64,000 nt of DNA, from contig JAAFGT010000019.1 in NCBI GenBank assembly GCA_010365215.1, positions 1-64,000 of the forward strand, read 5' to 3'. Positions 30,123 through 39,268 of the stretch are shown here, piece by piece; within the stretch, counting starts at the first letter, position 1, and each line of letters starts with the position of its first letter. The position numbers were made by a program, and so were the translations under genes. Under the pieces are notes generated by a model, which was not told where the DNA came from, searched no databases, and saw only the letters and a program-made list of their open reading frames with translations. This DNA is from Acidipila sp. (GTDB lineage Bacteria; Acidobacteriota; Terriglobia; Acidiferrales; UBA7541).

Positions 30123-30854
30123 ATGAAATTTCCGAATTGGTTCAAGCTCTTCTGGTGGAGCTCTTTGCTGTTAGCTTTTTCATCAATTCTCATCCCGAGG
30201 TACAAGGGTTTTGTCGCGGGCCAGTCAACCCCGGTCGATCTCCTCCTGTCCCTTGTTTGGGTGGCGCTTCTCCTCCTGCCCCTCTTTCAAGAGATTAGCT
30301 TGTTTGGAGTAAGCCTCAAAAAAGAAATTGAGTCCCTAAAATCCGACTTTAAAAAGGAAGTAACGAGCCTGCGAGCGGATATCCGAAACTCGGTAGACGT
30401 ACGGGCACAAATCAGTCCCAACTTCATATTTCCGACCCCACCCCCCGACTCACAGCTTCCGGCGATGGAGAAAAGGCTCAACTCGGTGATCGAGGATGCT
30501 TTAAAAAGCCGTGGTGTTCAACATTCCGAGGCCCCCATGCCAGAGCTGACAGCTTCGGAAGATGCTCGGTTCATGTTCGGTGTCAGATTTAGCATTGAGC
30601 GCGAACTGCGGCGCATTCGGCAGCACCGAATGCCAGAAGATAACCCGTCGCGGCGATTCGTTCCTACGCTGCAGCTTGCTCGCTGGCTGGCGGACTCAGG
30701 GCTAATAGACAGAGGGATCGAAGGAGCAATCCGGGAGGTCTGGTTCGTTGCTTCGCCCGCGATTCACGGTGAACCTGTTACACCGGTTCAAGTGGCTTTC
30801 GTACGCGATTTGGCTCCGCGCTTAGTTGCTGCCCTAAGAGCCATAGAATCATGA
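30123..30854 (+). CDS. Membrane-anchored coiled-coil protein, function unknown
   Basis: The 243-residue product has two N-terminal membrane segments (about 10-26 and 38-57), a predicted coiled coil (VSLKKEIESLKSDFKKEV, about 66-95), a proline linker, and a helical C-terminal domain with RELRRIRQHRMPE and EVWFVASPAIHGEPV. The last motif resembles the HG-containing end of DUF4145-type helical domains, but I cannot assign it. AAAGGA precedes the ATG. It is divergent from the DUF5677 gene across about 170 bases, so the two may share control. Confidence 0.65.
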   Translation: MKFPNWFKLFWWSSLLLAFSSILIPRYKGFVAGQSTPVDLLLSLVWVALLLLPLFQEISLFGVSLKKEIESLKSDFKKEVTSLRADIRNSVDVRAQISPNFIFPTPPPDSQLPAMEKRLNSVIEDALKSRGVQHSEAPMPELTASEDARFMFGVRFSIERELRRIRQHRMPEDNPSRRFVPTLQLARWLADSGLIDRGIEGAIREVWFVASPAIHGEPVTPVQVAFVRDLAPRLVAALRAIES

Positions 30855-31021
30855 TGGGCTAGGTGCCCCGTTCTCTGCGGAACAAAGGCCGGGAGGCTTC
30901 GCTTTTGACGAAGTGGCGAGTGAGAAGAGAGAAGCGAAATTCGAAGATCGAAATGCGAAACGCGAAAATCGGAAATGATAAGAAAACCGGCTTGCTTGTG
31001 AACCGGAGATACTCGGGGATA

Positions 31022-31726
31022 CTAACCGGACGGATTATTTGCTTTTGATTCGGGGGTACTGCCCTTTAAGACGAGCCAGAGCATGAGCGCCATCTCGCCG
31101 AAGAGCGCGGGTTGGGAGAAAATAAACACCTTGTTCTGATATTGCGGTAACAGCAAGCCCGTAAGGCTCATGATCACGTAGGCGAAGCCGTTGATGACGA
31201 GCCAGACGCCCAGAAAGCGCGGCAGGAAGCGCGACCTGTACACAAGGATCGCCAATGGAAAAAGCCATACACCCCAAAGAGTCTCCGCGGCAGTGGTTTG
31301 ATGGTCGCCCAGGCGGAGGAGCAGCATGGCCAGCGCGTCCTGCTGAGGTTTGTCGAATACAGACAAGAAATCGGCACCCCGCGCGATCATCAGGACGCCA
31401 GCATCGCTTGCGGCACCAACAAAGCTGATGAGAGCCGGCATCACGCCCCCGAAAATTACCACCAGTACAGCGAGGTTCTGGTCCACTCCTTTGAACAACC
31501 GGTAAAAGGCCAGCATGAGGAAAATCAAGATGACCGCGCCGACCAGGTCGCTGACCATACCGAAACGGAAGAGCCATTCGTGAGCGGCGATGTTGTTGAC
31601 CGTCGCGGTTGCGTTCCCATGCACGAACAGCTTCTCGGGAATATATATAAGGCGCAGTGGGCCGATAACAACGAGGAGCAGGTACCAGAATCCGGCGACT
31701 CGCCCGGGGTTGTGGGTCGAGCTCAT
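31022..31726 (-). CDS. DUF4386 membrane protein
   Basis: The 234-residue product has six hydrophobic segments and the family features RVAGFWYLLLVVIGPLRLIY at the N-terminus, NIAAHEWLFRFGMVSDLVGA, and ETLWGVWLFPLAILVYRSRF. DUF4386 is a widespread integral membrane family of unknown function. GGAGGGC lies just before the ATG. Confidence 0.88.
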   Translation of the reverse strand: MSSTHNPGRVAGFWYLLLVVIGPLRLIYIPEKLFVHGNATATVNNIAAHEWLFRFGMVSDLVGAVILIFLMLAFYRLFKGVDQNLAVLVVIFGGVMPALISFVGAASDAGVLMIARGADFLSVFDKPQQDALAMLLLRLGDHQTTAAETLWGVWLFPLAILVYRSRFLPRFLGVWLVINGFAYVIMSLTGLLLPQYQNKVFIFSQPALFGEMALMLWLVLKGSTPESKANNPSG

Positions 31727-31894
31727 GTGCCCTCCTTGTGAGGATTTTAGCCTGAGATACGGCGGAGGCCGTCAAGAAGTTCCGCGACACGAGCAGAGGC
31801 GGCTCGTGGTGGTGGACGCGGCGAGCACGCAAGAGCAGTGACGAGTGCCGAGTGATGGGTGGCGAGTGAAAAGAGGACAGGGCCTTCGGCGAAC

Positions 31895-32080
31895 TCAGGC
31901 CCAGCGGGCTATGCGGGCAGTAGAGTGGGACTCCCTCGGTGAGGGCGACGCCAATCTTCTTGCAATCGCCAGCGGCAAGCGAACTGGCACGAAGTAGTCG
32001 GCGGGATCTAGATAATCTTCCCCGGATTCGTCGATCACGCGGACGAGACCTTCGTTGCCCGCGGGCCGATCGTGCAGCTT
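31895..32080 (-). pseudogene. Remnant of a small conserved hypothetical protein
   Basis: The minus strand reads in frame NEGLVRVIDESGEDYLDPAD, then YFVPVRLPLAIARRL, to a stop at 31895. This matches the C-terminal half of a small (about 70-residue) family of the form GLxRVIDESGEDYLYPAxxF. The N-terminal half is missing: a stop lies about nine codons upstream of 32080 and no start or ribosome site is present. It is probably a decayed gene cut by the events that placed the padR promoter here. Confidence 0.5.
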
Positions 32081-32112
32081 CTGGCGACACCCCTGACTTC
32101 TCTAAACTCCTG

Positions 32113-32151
32113 TTGACGACCAACAGAACTGTGCTACACTCCTGTTGACCA
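32113..32151 (+). promoter_or_regulatory. padR promoter with a direct-repeat operator candidate
   Basis: TTGACG (32113-32118) and TACACT (32135-32140), spacer 16. The 11-mer CTCCTGTTGAC occurs twice, at 32107-32117 over the -35 box and at 32139-32149 near the start point. PadR proteins commonly repress their own promoters, so these repeats are candidate operators. Confidence 0.55.
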
Positions 32152-32164
32152 TCTAAAGGAGCAT

Positions 32165-32500
32165 ATGCCGCCTTCCAAAGCTGAAGTCTTGCAGGGCACT
32201 CTCGATCTGCTGGTGCTCAAAACCCTCGACACCATGGGCCCGATCCACGGCTTTGGCATTGCCATGCGCATCCAGCAAGTCTCCGAAGACCTGTTGCAGT
32301 TGAACCAGGGAACACTCTATCCCGCGCTTCTGCGCCTGGAGCAGCGCGCCTGGATCGCCTCCAAATGGGGCGTGTCGGAAAACAATCGCAAGGCCAAGTA
32401 TTACTCGCTGACCCGCGCCGGCCGCAAACAGCTGGAGCAGGAAGTGGAAAGCTGGGACCAGATGTCCGCGGTGATCAACCGTGTGCTGGGGACCGGCTAA
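32165..32500 (+). CDS. PadR family transcriptional regulator (acidobacterial type)
   Basis: The 111-residue product is a PadR winged-helix repressor: LQGTLDLLVLKTLDTMGPIH, then GFGIAMRIQQVSEDLLQLNQ, GTLYPALLRLEQRAWI and AKYYSLTRAGRKQLEQE. It has the short form without a long C-terminal helix pair that is typical of acidobacterial PadR proteins. It starts four bases after AAAGGAGC and is followed after six bases by the large permease, with which it surely forms one unit and probably regulates it. Confidence 0.94.
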   Translation: MPPSKAEVLQGTLDLLVLKTLDTMGPIHGFGIAMRIQQVSEDLLQLNQGTLYPALLRLEQRAWIASKWGVSENNRKAKYYSLTRAGRKQLEQEVESWDQMSAVINRVLGTG

Positions 32501-32506
32501 AAATCC

Positions 32507-35170
32507 ATGCGCGAACCTCACCGAGTATTTATCCATCGTGTGGCCGCACTTTTCGGCCCTCGCCGCCGACTCGAAGACGACCTGGACGCGGAACTGCGCG
32601 CGCACGTGGAAATGGCCGTGGAGCAAAACCTGCGCAAAGGTATGACCGCCGAGGCCGCGCGCCGCGAAGCGCTGCGTCATTTCGGCGGCGTCGACCAGAT
32701 CAAGGAAATCTACCGCGACCAGCGAGGAATGCCCATGGTCGAGACCGCGCTGCAAGACATCCGCTACGGCTTCCGCATGCTGCGGCGCAATCCGGGCTTC
32801 TCGCTGCTCGCCATCCTCTGCCTGACCTTAGGCATCGGCGCAAATGCCGCGGTGTTCAGCTGGATCGAAGGAATCCTCATCCGTCCGTACCCCGCGGTGG
32901 CCCACCAGGAAAATCTGCTGGCGCTCAGCGGGACAGCTACAGGTACAACCGGCTTTGAATCGCTCTCCTGGCCTGATCTGATCGATTATCGTAATCGCTG
33001 CACGCTGATCGACTCGTTCATCGTCGGCAAAATCATGGGGTCCACACTGAGCATCGGCGACCGCGCCGAGCGCGCCCCCGGGCAGATCGTATCCGCGAAT
33101 TATTTCGATGCCCTCGGCGTTCGCCCCATTCTTGGGCGCGGATTCCTGCCCGAAGAAGACACCGGGCGCAACGCGCATCCCGTCACGGTGATCAGTTACC
33201 AGCTCTGGCAAGACCGCTTCCACAGCGACCCGGCAATCGTCGGCAAGACGCAAATCCTGAACGGCCTGCCGCACACCATCATCGGTGTGGCGCCGCGAGG
33301 TTTTTACGGAACCTTCGTGGGATATGCCATGCAGTTCTGGGTTCCCGCCTCGATGGAAGAAAGATTCGAAGCCGGCGGATACAAATTGGAAGATCGCAGC
33401 GCGCGTTGGATTGAAGCTTTCGTGCGGCTCAAGCCCGGCGCGGCTCTGGCGCAGGCCCAGCATGAAATTTCCGCTGTGGCCAAACGCCTGGAAACCGATT
33501 ATCCCGAAACCAACCGCGGGCGCGGGATCAAGCTGCTGCCGTTGTGGCAAACGCCTTTCAATAAAGCCAGTGAGATGCTCCCCACGCTGGGCATCACGTT
33601 CGTGGTGGTGTTTTTTGTGCTGCTCATCGCCTGTGCCAACGTCAGCAATCTCTTGCTGGTCAGGTCTCTCGCGCGGCGCCAGGAAATCACCGTTCGACTC
33701 GCGCTGGGCTGCGGCCGCGCCCGGCTGGTCAGGCAACTTCTCACCGAAGGCCTGATCCTCGCCACTCTCGCCGCTGCCGGCGGACTGCTGGTGGCCTACT
33801 GGAGCCGTAACCTGCTCATGGTGATGTACACGGCGCAGAGCGGAATTTATCTGGGTGGGGAGCTCGACTGGCGAGTGCTCGCCGTCAGCGCCGGCGTTGG
33901 CCTGATGGCTACTCTGCTCTTCGCCCTGGTGCCGGCGATTCACACCAGCAAGATCGATCTTGCCGCCGCGCTGAAATCCGATTCGGGAGGCGTGGTGGGC
34001 GGCCGCGGAAAAATGCGCCTGCGCTCCGCCCTGGTGGTGGTACAGGTGTCACTAAGTTTCGTCCTATTGGTCGGCGCGGGTCTGCTCCTGCGCAGCCTGC
34101 AGGGAATGCGCACCGCCAGCCCGGGCTTTTCTACCAGTGTGCTCACCACGGGCGTGGACCTGTTCTCGGCGGGCTACGATACGCAGCGCGCCAAGAATTT
34201 TCAGGATGAACTGCTGGATCGCGTCCAGGCGCTTAGCGGAGTCCAGTCGGTGGCCTACTCGCGCGTCAGGCCATTCAGCTTTTTGCCTTACTCTTCCGCT
34301 CCCATCGCCGTCGATGGCTATCAGTCCGCGCCCGGCGAACAGCCGGAGGTGAAGTACAACGAAGTGGGCCCTTCCTATTTCGAGACCATGGGGATCCCGC
34401 TGGTATCTGGCCGCAGCTTCACCCGCGCCGACAATGAAGCGGCTCCTTTAGTAGCCGTGGTGAATGAAATCATGGCCGCTCAGTTTTGGCGCGGCGAGGA
34501 TCCCATCGGCAAGCGCATGCAGGTCAAGGACCGCTGGATGCAAGTGGTCGGCGTTGCCAGGCTGGCCAAGTATTCCACCATGCTCGAGCCGCCCAAGCCG
34601 TTTTTCTATGTGCCTCTGCGCCAGAATTTCGCGGTGCGCGTCATACTGAATATCCGCACCCCGCAAGCTCCCGGCACCATGGCCGCGGCGCTGGTGCGCG
34701 AAGTCCACGCACTCGATCCCGAGCTGGCGCCGTACGAACTGATTACCATGCGCGAACAGGTGGACCGCATGAGCTCGTCGCAGCGCATCGCCGTCACACT
34801 CCTGAGCATTTACGGCGGCCTGGCACTTCTGCTTGCCGCCATCGGACTTTACGGCGTGATGGCCTCCGCCGTTTCGCAGCGCACGCGCGAGCTGGGCCTG
34901 CGCATGGCTCTCGGCGCCAGCGCGACAAATCTCATGCGACTGGTAATGACTCACGGCCTCGCACTCACCGCGGGCGGGGTAGTGCTGGGCGCAGCGGCAG
35001 CATTGCTACTCACGCGATTACTCGGCTACCTGCTCTACAACGTCAGCCCGCGCGATCCACTGGCCTTCGGCGCAGCCTTCGTAGTTATGACCGCCGCCTC
35101 GGTGGCCGCCTGTTTTATTCCCGCCTGGCGCGCCACGCGCACCGACCCCGTCCGCGCCCTGCGCGATTAA
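32507..35170 (+). CDS. ADOP-type FtsX/MacB-like permease with PadR-associated N-terminus
   Basis: The 887-residue product has a cytoplasmic N-terminal helical part (about 1-75, RRRLEDDLDAELRAHVEMAV), then two repeats of the MacB periplasmic domain plus FtsX membrane domain. Membrane segments occur near 100, 365-390, 420, 460, 510, 770-790, 820 and 855. FtsX signatures include CANVSNLLLVRSLARRQEI and VSQRTRELGLRMALGA. This is the acidobacterial duplicated permease family, found next to PadR genes and usually without a linked ATPase. The transported substrate is unknown. Confidence 0.92.
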   Translation: MREPHRVFIHRVAALFGPRRRLEDDLDAELRAHVEMAVEQNLRKGMTAEAARREALRHFGGVDQIKEIYRDQRGMPMVETALQDIRYGFRMLRRNPGFSLLAILCLTLGIGANAAVFSWIEGILIRPYPAVAHQENLLALSGTATGTTGFESLSWPDLIDYRNRCTLIDSFIVGKIMGSTLSIGDRAERAPGQIVSANYFDALGVRPILGRGFLPEEDTGRNAHPVTVISYQLWQDRFHSDPAIVGKTQILNGLPHTIIGVAPRGFYGTFVGYAMQFWVPASMEERFEAGGYKLEDRSARWIEAFVRLKPGAALAQAQHEISAVAKRLETDYPETNRGRGIKLLPLWQTPFNKASEMLPTLGITFVVVFFVLLIACANVSNLLLVRSLARRQEITVRLALGCGRARLVRQLLTEGLILATLAAAGGLLVAYWSRNLLMVMYTAQSGIYLGGELDWRVLAVSAGVGLMATLLFALVPAIHTSKIDLAAALKSDSGGVVGGRGKMRLRSALVVVQVSLSFVLLVGAGLLLRSLQGMRTASPGFSTSVLTTGVDLFSAGYDTQRAKNFQDELLDRVQALSGVQSVAYSRVRPFSFLPYSSAPIAVDGYQSAPGEQPEVKYNEVGPSYFETMGIPLVSGRSFTRADNEAAPLVAVVNEIMAAQFWRGEDPIGKRMQVKDRWMQVVGVARLAKYSTMLEPPKPFFYVPLRQNFAVRVILNIRTPQAPGTMAAALVREVHALDPELAPYELITMREQVDRMSSSQRIAVTLLSIYGGLALLLAAIGLYGVMASAVSQRTRELGLRMALGASATNLMRLVMTHGLALTAGGVVLGAAAALLLTRLLGYLLYNVSPRDPLAFGAAFVVMTAASVAACFIPAWRATRTDPVRALRD

Positions 35171-35213
35171 TTTGTATGAGGCCGGCGGGGCGACTCCGGA
35201 AGCTCGCGCCGAA

Positions 35214-37643
35214 TTACTCCGTGCGCAACGTGCGCATCGGATCGGTAGCCGCCGCACGCCGCGCCGGATTGTAAATCGCCAGCATGCACACAAACAGCAG
35301 CAAAGCCGCCACCCCCGCCAGCGTGACCGGATCGCCGGGCTGTACATCAAAAAGAAAACTGGACAGCAGTTTCCCCGCGCCCAGCGCTCCCACAATGCCA
35401 ATCGCCAGGCCGATCAGCACCAGCCGCAGGCCTCCGGTCATCACCAATCCCAGCAGGTTGTTTTTCTGCGCTCCCAGCGCCACTCGAATTCCAAACTCGC
35501 GGCTGCGTTGCGCCACGGAGTGGGCCAGCAGCGCGTAAAGCCCCACCACCGCCAGCAGTAATCCCACACCCGCAAACGCGGCAATCAGGTAGGCGGGCAG
35601 CCGCCGCAGGAAAATCGAAGGCGACTGCTCAATAAGCTGGGTCATCGACTGCACCTCCGAGATCACCGCCCTCCCGTCCACTTCGTGAATCGCGCGTTGC
35701 GCCGGCAGGGCCAGCGATTCCGGCGGGTATGCCGTGCGCAGCACCACATTCATTCCCGAATCCGCTGACTGTAAAAATGGCTCGTAGATAATCGGGTTGG
35801 GCTTGGCATCGAGCGCCGTGGCGTTTTCATCGCCTACAATTCCCACGATCTCCCAGATATTGGGATCGTTTGTGTAGGTAAAATCGATCCGCTTCCCGAT
35901 CGGGTTCTCTCCCGGAAACACGCGGTCGGCCAGCGTCTGATTGACGATCGCCGCATGCGGCGCGGTGGGTCCGTCGCTCTCGGTAAAAAATCTTCCCGCG
36001 CGCAGCGGAATGCCCATCACCGAAAAATAGTTCGCGCTGATTTCCCGGCTGTTGGCTTCCACCGATTCGGTGGCGCTGGCGGCGCGCCGCCCTTCGCGCA
36101 CGAAGATGGAAGTATTATTTCCGCCGGTCAGCGGCAGCGTGCTGATGGTGGCCGCGCCGGTGACTCCGGGCAGCGCGCCCAGCCGCGCCATCAAATCTCG
36201 ATGGAACGCCCGGGCATGCGCATCATCCTGATTATTTGCGCCCAGGTTCACATACAGGGTCAGCAGATTGGCGGCGCGAAAACCTGGATCCACGCGCAGC
36301 ACCTGCGAAAGACTCTTCATCATCACCCCGGCCCCATAAAGCAGCACGATGGCCATGGCAATTTCCCCCGCCACCAGCACATTGCGTATGCGCGCGCGGC
36401 CTCGCCCCGAACTGGCTGCTCCGCTTTCGTGCAGAGTTTCCCGCAACCCCGGCCGCAGCGAGACCAGCGCGGGCGCAAGCCCGAACAGCACGCCGGTGCA
36501 AAGCGCCAGCCCCACGGCGAAAAGCAGAAATCCAGCATCCACCTTCAGATCCTGCCACGCGGGCATAAACCGCAGCGCCTCTTTCGGCAGCATCGACATG
36601 GCCAGCGGCAGTAGCCCCTTGCTGAGACCAGCCCCCGCCAGTCCTCCCAGCAGCGCCAGCAGGCAACTCTCCGTCAGCAGCTGGCGCACAATCCGCCAGC
36701 GGCTCGCGCCGATGGCCAGGCGTATGGACATCTCCTTCTGCCGGCCCACCGCCTGGATCAGCAGCAGCCCCGCCAGATTCCCGCAGGTAATTAGCAGCAG
36801 GAATCCCACCGCGCTCATCACCAGCAGCATCGCCGGCCGCACAGGTCCCACAATCTGCTCGCGCAGGCTCACCAACTGCACTCCCACGCCGGCATTCGAA
36901 TCCGGATACTGCTGCTCGAGCGACCGCGCCAGAGCGCCCATGCCCGCTTGCGCCTTCGCCAGATCCACTCCGGGCTTCAGCCTGCCCAACGGGAAGAACC
37001 AATGCGCGTTGCGCCGCAGCCTCCAGCCCTCGGCGCGCAGCGGGAGCCAGAACTCGGCTGATCCGCCCGGCGCAAACTGGAAATCCTTCGGCAGCACGCC
37101 AATCAGCACGCGCGGAAGGTCGTTGATCACGATGGGCCGCCCCACCACTTGCGGATCGCCGCCAAATCGCCTCTGCCATCCGGCGTAACTCAGCATCACC
37201 GTCCGCTCCGACTGTGGCGACTCTTCACCGGCGCTGAATACCCGCCCCAACATCGGCCGCACTCCCAGAACATCGAAAAAATTACTGCTGACCACGCACC
37301 CGTACACCTGTTCCGCCCCGTCGCGCCCGCTTGCGGTGAGCCCCACCTGCGCGTAGCCACCCAGCTTCTCAAAAACGGTGTTCTCCGCGCGGAAGTCGGC
37401 AAAATCCGGATAAGAAGCCTCCATGCGGGAAAAGACGCCCGTCGTGCGCGTCTCCCACATCTGCACCAGGCGGTCCGCACTTGGATAGGGCACCGAGCGG
37501 AAGAAAGCGGCTTGCAGAATGGTGAAGGTCACGGAATTGGCCGCAATTCCCACCGCCAGCACAAATATCACTGCCAGTGCGAGGCCAAAGTTCTTCCACA
37601 ACTGTCGCCACGCATACCGGAGGTCTTGCAGCAAAATGGACAT
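35214..37643 (-). CDS. Second ADOP-type FtsX/MacB-like permease (no PadR partner)
   Basis: The product (809 residues) starts MSILLQDLRYAWRQLWKNFG and carries two FtsX/MacB repeats, with GNLAGLLLIQAVGRQKEMSI and VAQRSREFGIRVALGAQ. I chose the ATG at 37643 because AGAGG lies seven bases upstream and the sequence starts as in the family. Unlike its neighbour it lacks the long cytoplasmic N-terminal part and has no padR. The two permease genes converge, 43 bases apart. No ATPase gene is nearby. Confidence 0.9.
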   Translation of the reverse strand: MSILLQDLRYAWRQLWKNFGLALAVIFVLAVGIAANSVTFTILQAAFFRSVPYPSADRLVQMWETRTTGVFSRMEASYPDFADFRAENTVFEKLGGYAQVGLTASGRDGAEQVYGCVVSSNFFDVLGVRPMLGRVFSAGEESPQSERTVMLSYAGWQRRFGGDPQVVGRPIVINDLPRVLIGVLPKDFQFAPGGSAEFWLPLRAEGWRLRRNAHWFFPLGRLKPGVDLAKAQAGMGALARSLEQQYPDSNAGVGVQLVSLREQIVGPVRPAMLLVMSAVGFLLLITCGNLAGLLLIQAVGRQKEMSIRLAIGASRWRIVRQLLTESCLLALLGGLAGAGLSKGLLPLAMSMLPKEALRFMPAWQDLKVDAGFLLFAVGLALCTGVLFGLAPALVSLRPGLRETLHESGAASSGRGRARIRNVLVAGEIAMAIVLLYGAGVMMKSLSQVLRVDPGFRAANLLTLYVNLGANNQDDAHARAFHRDLMARLGALPGVTGAATISTLPLTGGNNTSIFVREGRRAASATESVEANSREISANYFSVMGIPLRAGRFFTESDGPTAPHAAIVNQTLADRVFPGENPIGKRIDFTYTNDPNIWEIVGIVGDENATALDAKPNPIIYEPFLQSADSGMNVVLRTAYPPESLALPAQRAIHEVDGRAVISEVQSMTQLIEQSPSIFLRRLPAYLIAAFAGVGLLLAVVGLYALLAHSVAQRSREFGIRVALGAQKNNLLGLVMTGGLRLVLIGLAIGIVGALGAGKLLSSFLFDVQPGDPVTLAGVAALLLFVCMLAIYNPARRAAATDPMRTLRTE

Positions 37644-37765
37644 GAGACACCTCTGCGCATATAGACGCGCGCCAGCACACTTCGTCTCACGTCCCGCAGC
37701 AGCTTGCGCACATCCTGTGGCATAGTTCATTCCTGCAACGGCCTGCGGCCGCGGGGAGGGTGCTC

Positions 37766-38533
37766 ATGACCTCATGCAAGGTGGGATTAAGATGGCTTGC
37801 GCTGGCTGTCCTTGCGCTGCTGGCAATCGCGTTCTGGACCGCCCCAGCGGCGGCGCAGTTTCCCGAGAAGTTCACCAATCTGCAGGTCTTGCCCAAAGAC
37901 ATTTCCCGCGAGCAGTTGCAGTCCACCATGCGCGGTTTCGCTTTCGGTCTGGGTGTGCGCTGCGACCACTGCCACGTGGAAAAAACGGATGATGCCAAAA
38001 AGCCCGTGTTGAATTACGCCTCCGACGATAAGCAAACGAAGAAGACCGCGCGGGTCATGCTGCAGATGGTCGCGGCCATCAACCGCGATTACATCAGCAA
38101 GGTATCGGACATGCCCGCCGAGCCGGTGAAATGCGTCACCTGTCATCGCGGCCTGGCCCAGCCCCGCACGCTGAACAGCGTCCTCGCCGACACCATCGAG
38201 GAAAAAGGTGTGGACCCCGCGCTGGCCCAGTACCAGCATCTGCGGCAGAAATACTACGGCACCGGACAATATGATTTCGGCGAGACTCCCTTGAATCAGC
38301 TCGCCGAATCGCTCCTGGCGCAAAAGAAAACTAAAGAAGCAGTCGCCGTCATGGAGATGAACTTCGCCTCCAACCATCCTGATTCGCTTTACGCCTACCA
38401 CATGCTGGCGCAAGCCCACCAAGCCAACGGCCAAATCGAAAAAGCCCTCGCCGACTACAGCAAAGTCCTCGAGCTGCATCCCGACGACGACTGGGCAAAC
38501 GAACAGATCAGTTCCCTCTCCCATCCGAAATGA
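37766..38533 (+). CDS. Dihaem c-type cytochrome (reaction-centre subunit type) with TPR
   Basis: The product (about 255 residues) has a signal peptide cut near PAAAQFPE, two haem sites (CDHCH and CVTCH, about residues 72 and 126), the family motif FTNLQVLPKDISREQL and AFGLGVRCDHCH, and a C-terminal TPR (AYHMLAQAHQANGQIEKALA). The first part matches the photosynthetic reaction-centre cytochrome subunit family, which in non-phototrophic Acidobacteriota is present as short dihaem proteins of unknown electron-transfer role. ATG 37766 is preferred because GGAGGG ends five bases before it; a GTG lies at 37760. Confidence 0.88.
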   Translation: MTSCKVGLRWLALAVLALLAIAFWTAPAAAQFPEKFTNLQVLPKDISREQLQSTMRGFAFGLGVRCDHCHVEKTDDAKKPVLNYASDDKQTKKTARVMLQMVAAINRDYISKVSDMPAEPVKCVTCHRGLAQPRTLNSVLADTIEEKGVDPALAQYQHLRQKYYGTGQYDFGETPLNQLAESLLAQKKTKEAVAVMEMNFASNHPDSLYAYHMLAQAHQANGQIEKALADYSKVLELHPDDDWANEQISSLSHPK

Positions 38534-38622
38534 TGACGGATTGCTCTGGATATGAATTCTGTGTGGGGAAGATGGAAGATTTGCCGGCTAATCGAAAGTA
38601 ATCTCAGAACCAATTCAGACGA

Positions 38623-39021
38623 TCATGGCTTTTGGTTTGTCGCCGGTGGTTGAGAGTCTTTCTCTTGCGAAGAAATCTCCACTCGTTCCTTCTTGATTTC
38701 CAGCCTGGTCCTCGCGAACAGGTTCATATAAACATTCGCCACCCAAACCAGCGAAAACTCGCTGACCAGGTATCCCCGCCAGTCGCCGTACAACAATTTG
38801 TAATGCGTAAGAAAAAGAAAAGCCGCGGCGACGTAATGGCTGAAACAATATTCGCAGGTAAAAACATAGAAGAATTTGCGCTGCGCCAGATTCCGGCATT
38901 CCTTGCTTTTGCGTTCACACCAGGTTCGCGGCTCCTTGAAAAGCTCTTCATGCGTGATCGTCCAGGTGATCGTCGCAATCGGAACGGCCAGAATAAACAG
39001 CGCCAATATTTCCTGCAGCAT
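38623..39021 (-). CDS. Small membrane protein, function unknown
   Basis: The 132-residue product has an N-terminal membrane segment (about 4-22), a central segment (about 60-80) after FFYVFTCEYCFSHYVAAA, and a third near 88-105. The CEYCFSHY motif recurs in proteins annotated as hypothetical membrane proteins in several phyla. The C-terminus is charged (LEIKKERVEIS). No ribosome site is obvious. I infer a real gene from the hydrophobic pattern. Confidence 0.6.
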   Translation of the reverse strand: MLQEILALFILAVPIATITWTITHEELFKEPRTWCERKSKECRNLAQRKFFYVFTCEYCFSHYVAAAFLFLTHYKLLYGDWRGYLVSEFSLVWVANVYMNLFARTRLEIKKERVEISSQEKDSQPPATNQKP

Positions 39022-39268
39022 GATCCATCAACTCCGCGCCGTGTCCGGGCGCCCGGGCATCAAACTTTTCGAGGAAGTCGCGCCGGTGCTCTGTGCGCGC
39101 CACCGCCCAGCACATCAGCCTGCCACGCGCGCTCCAAGCCGGCAATACAACACTTCCTGTAGGGTTTGAAAGTGAGGCGCGCTGCCTCATTCAGGACGCA
39201 GGCATGCCGCAGCAGGGCACGCCAGGACTCTTCGCGGCCCTGGGGGGGAAGCCGGTAAAATTACGAAG

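Noticed and set aside
31035-32123. A 362-codon minus-strand frame overlapping the DUF4386 gene
   Set aside because: It is another frame of the DUF4386 gene region and low-complexity DNA. The only coding-like part upstream is in a different frame and is reported as a remnant.
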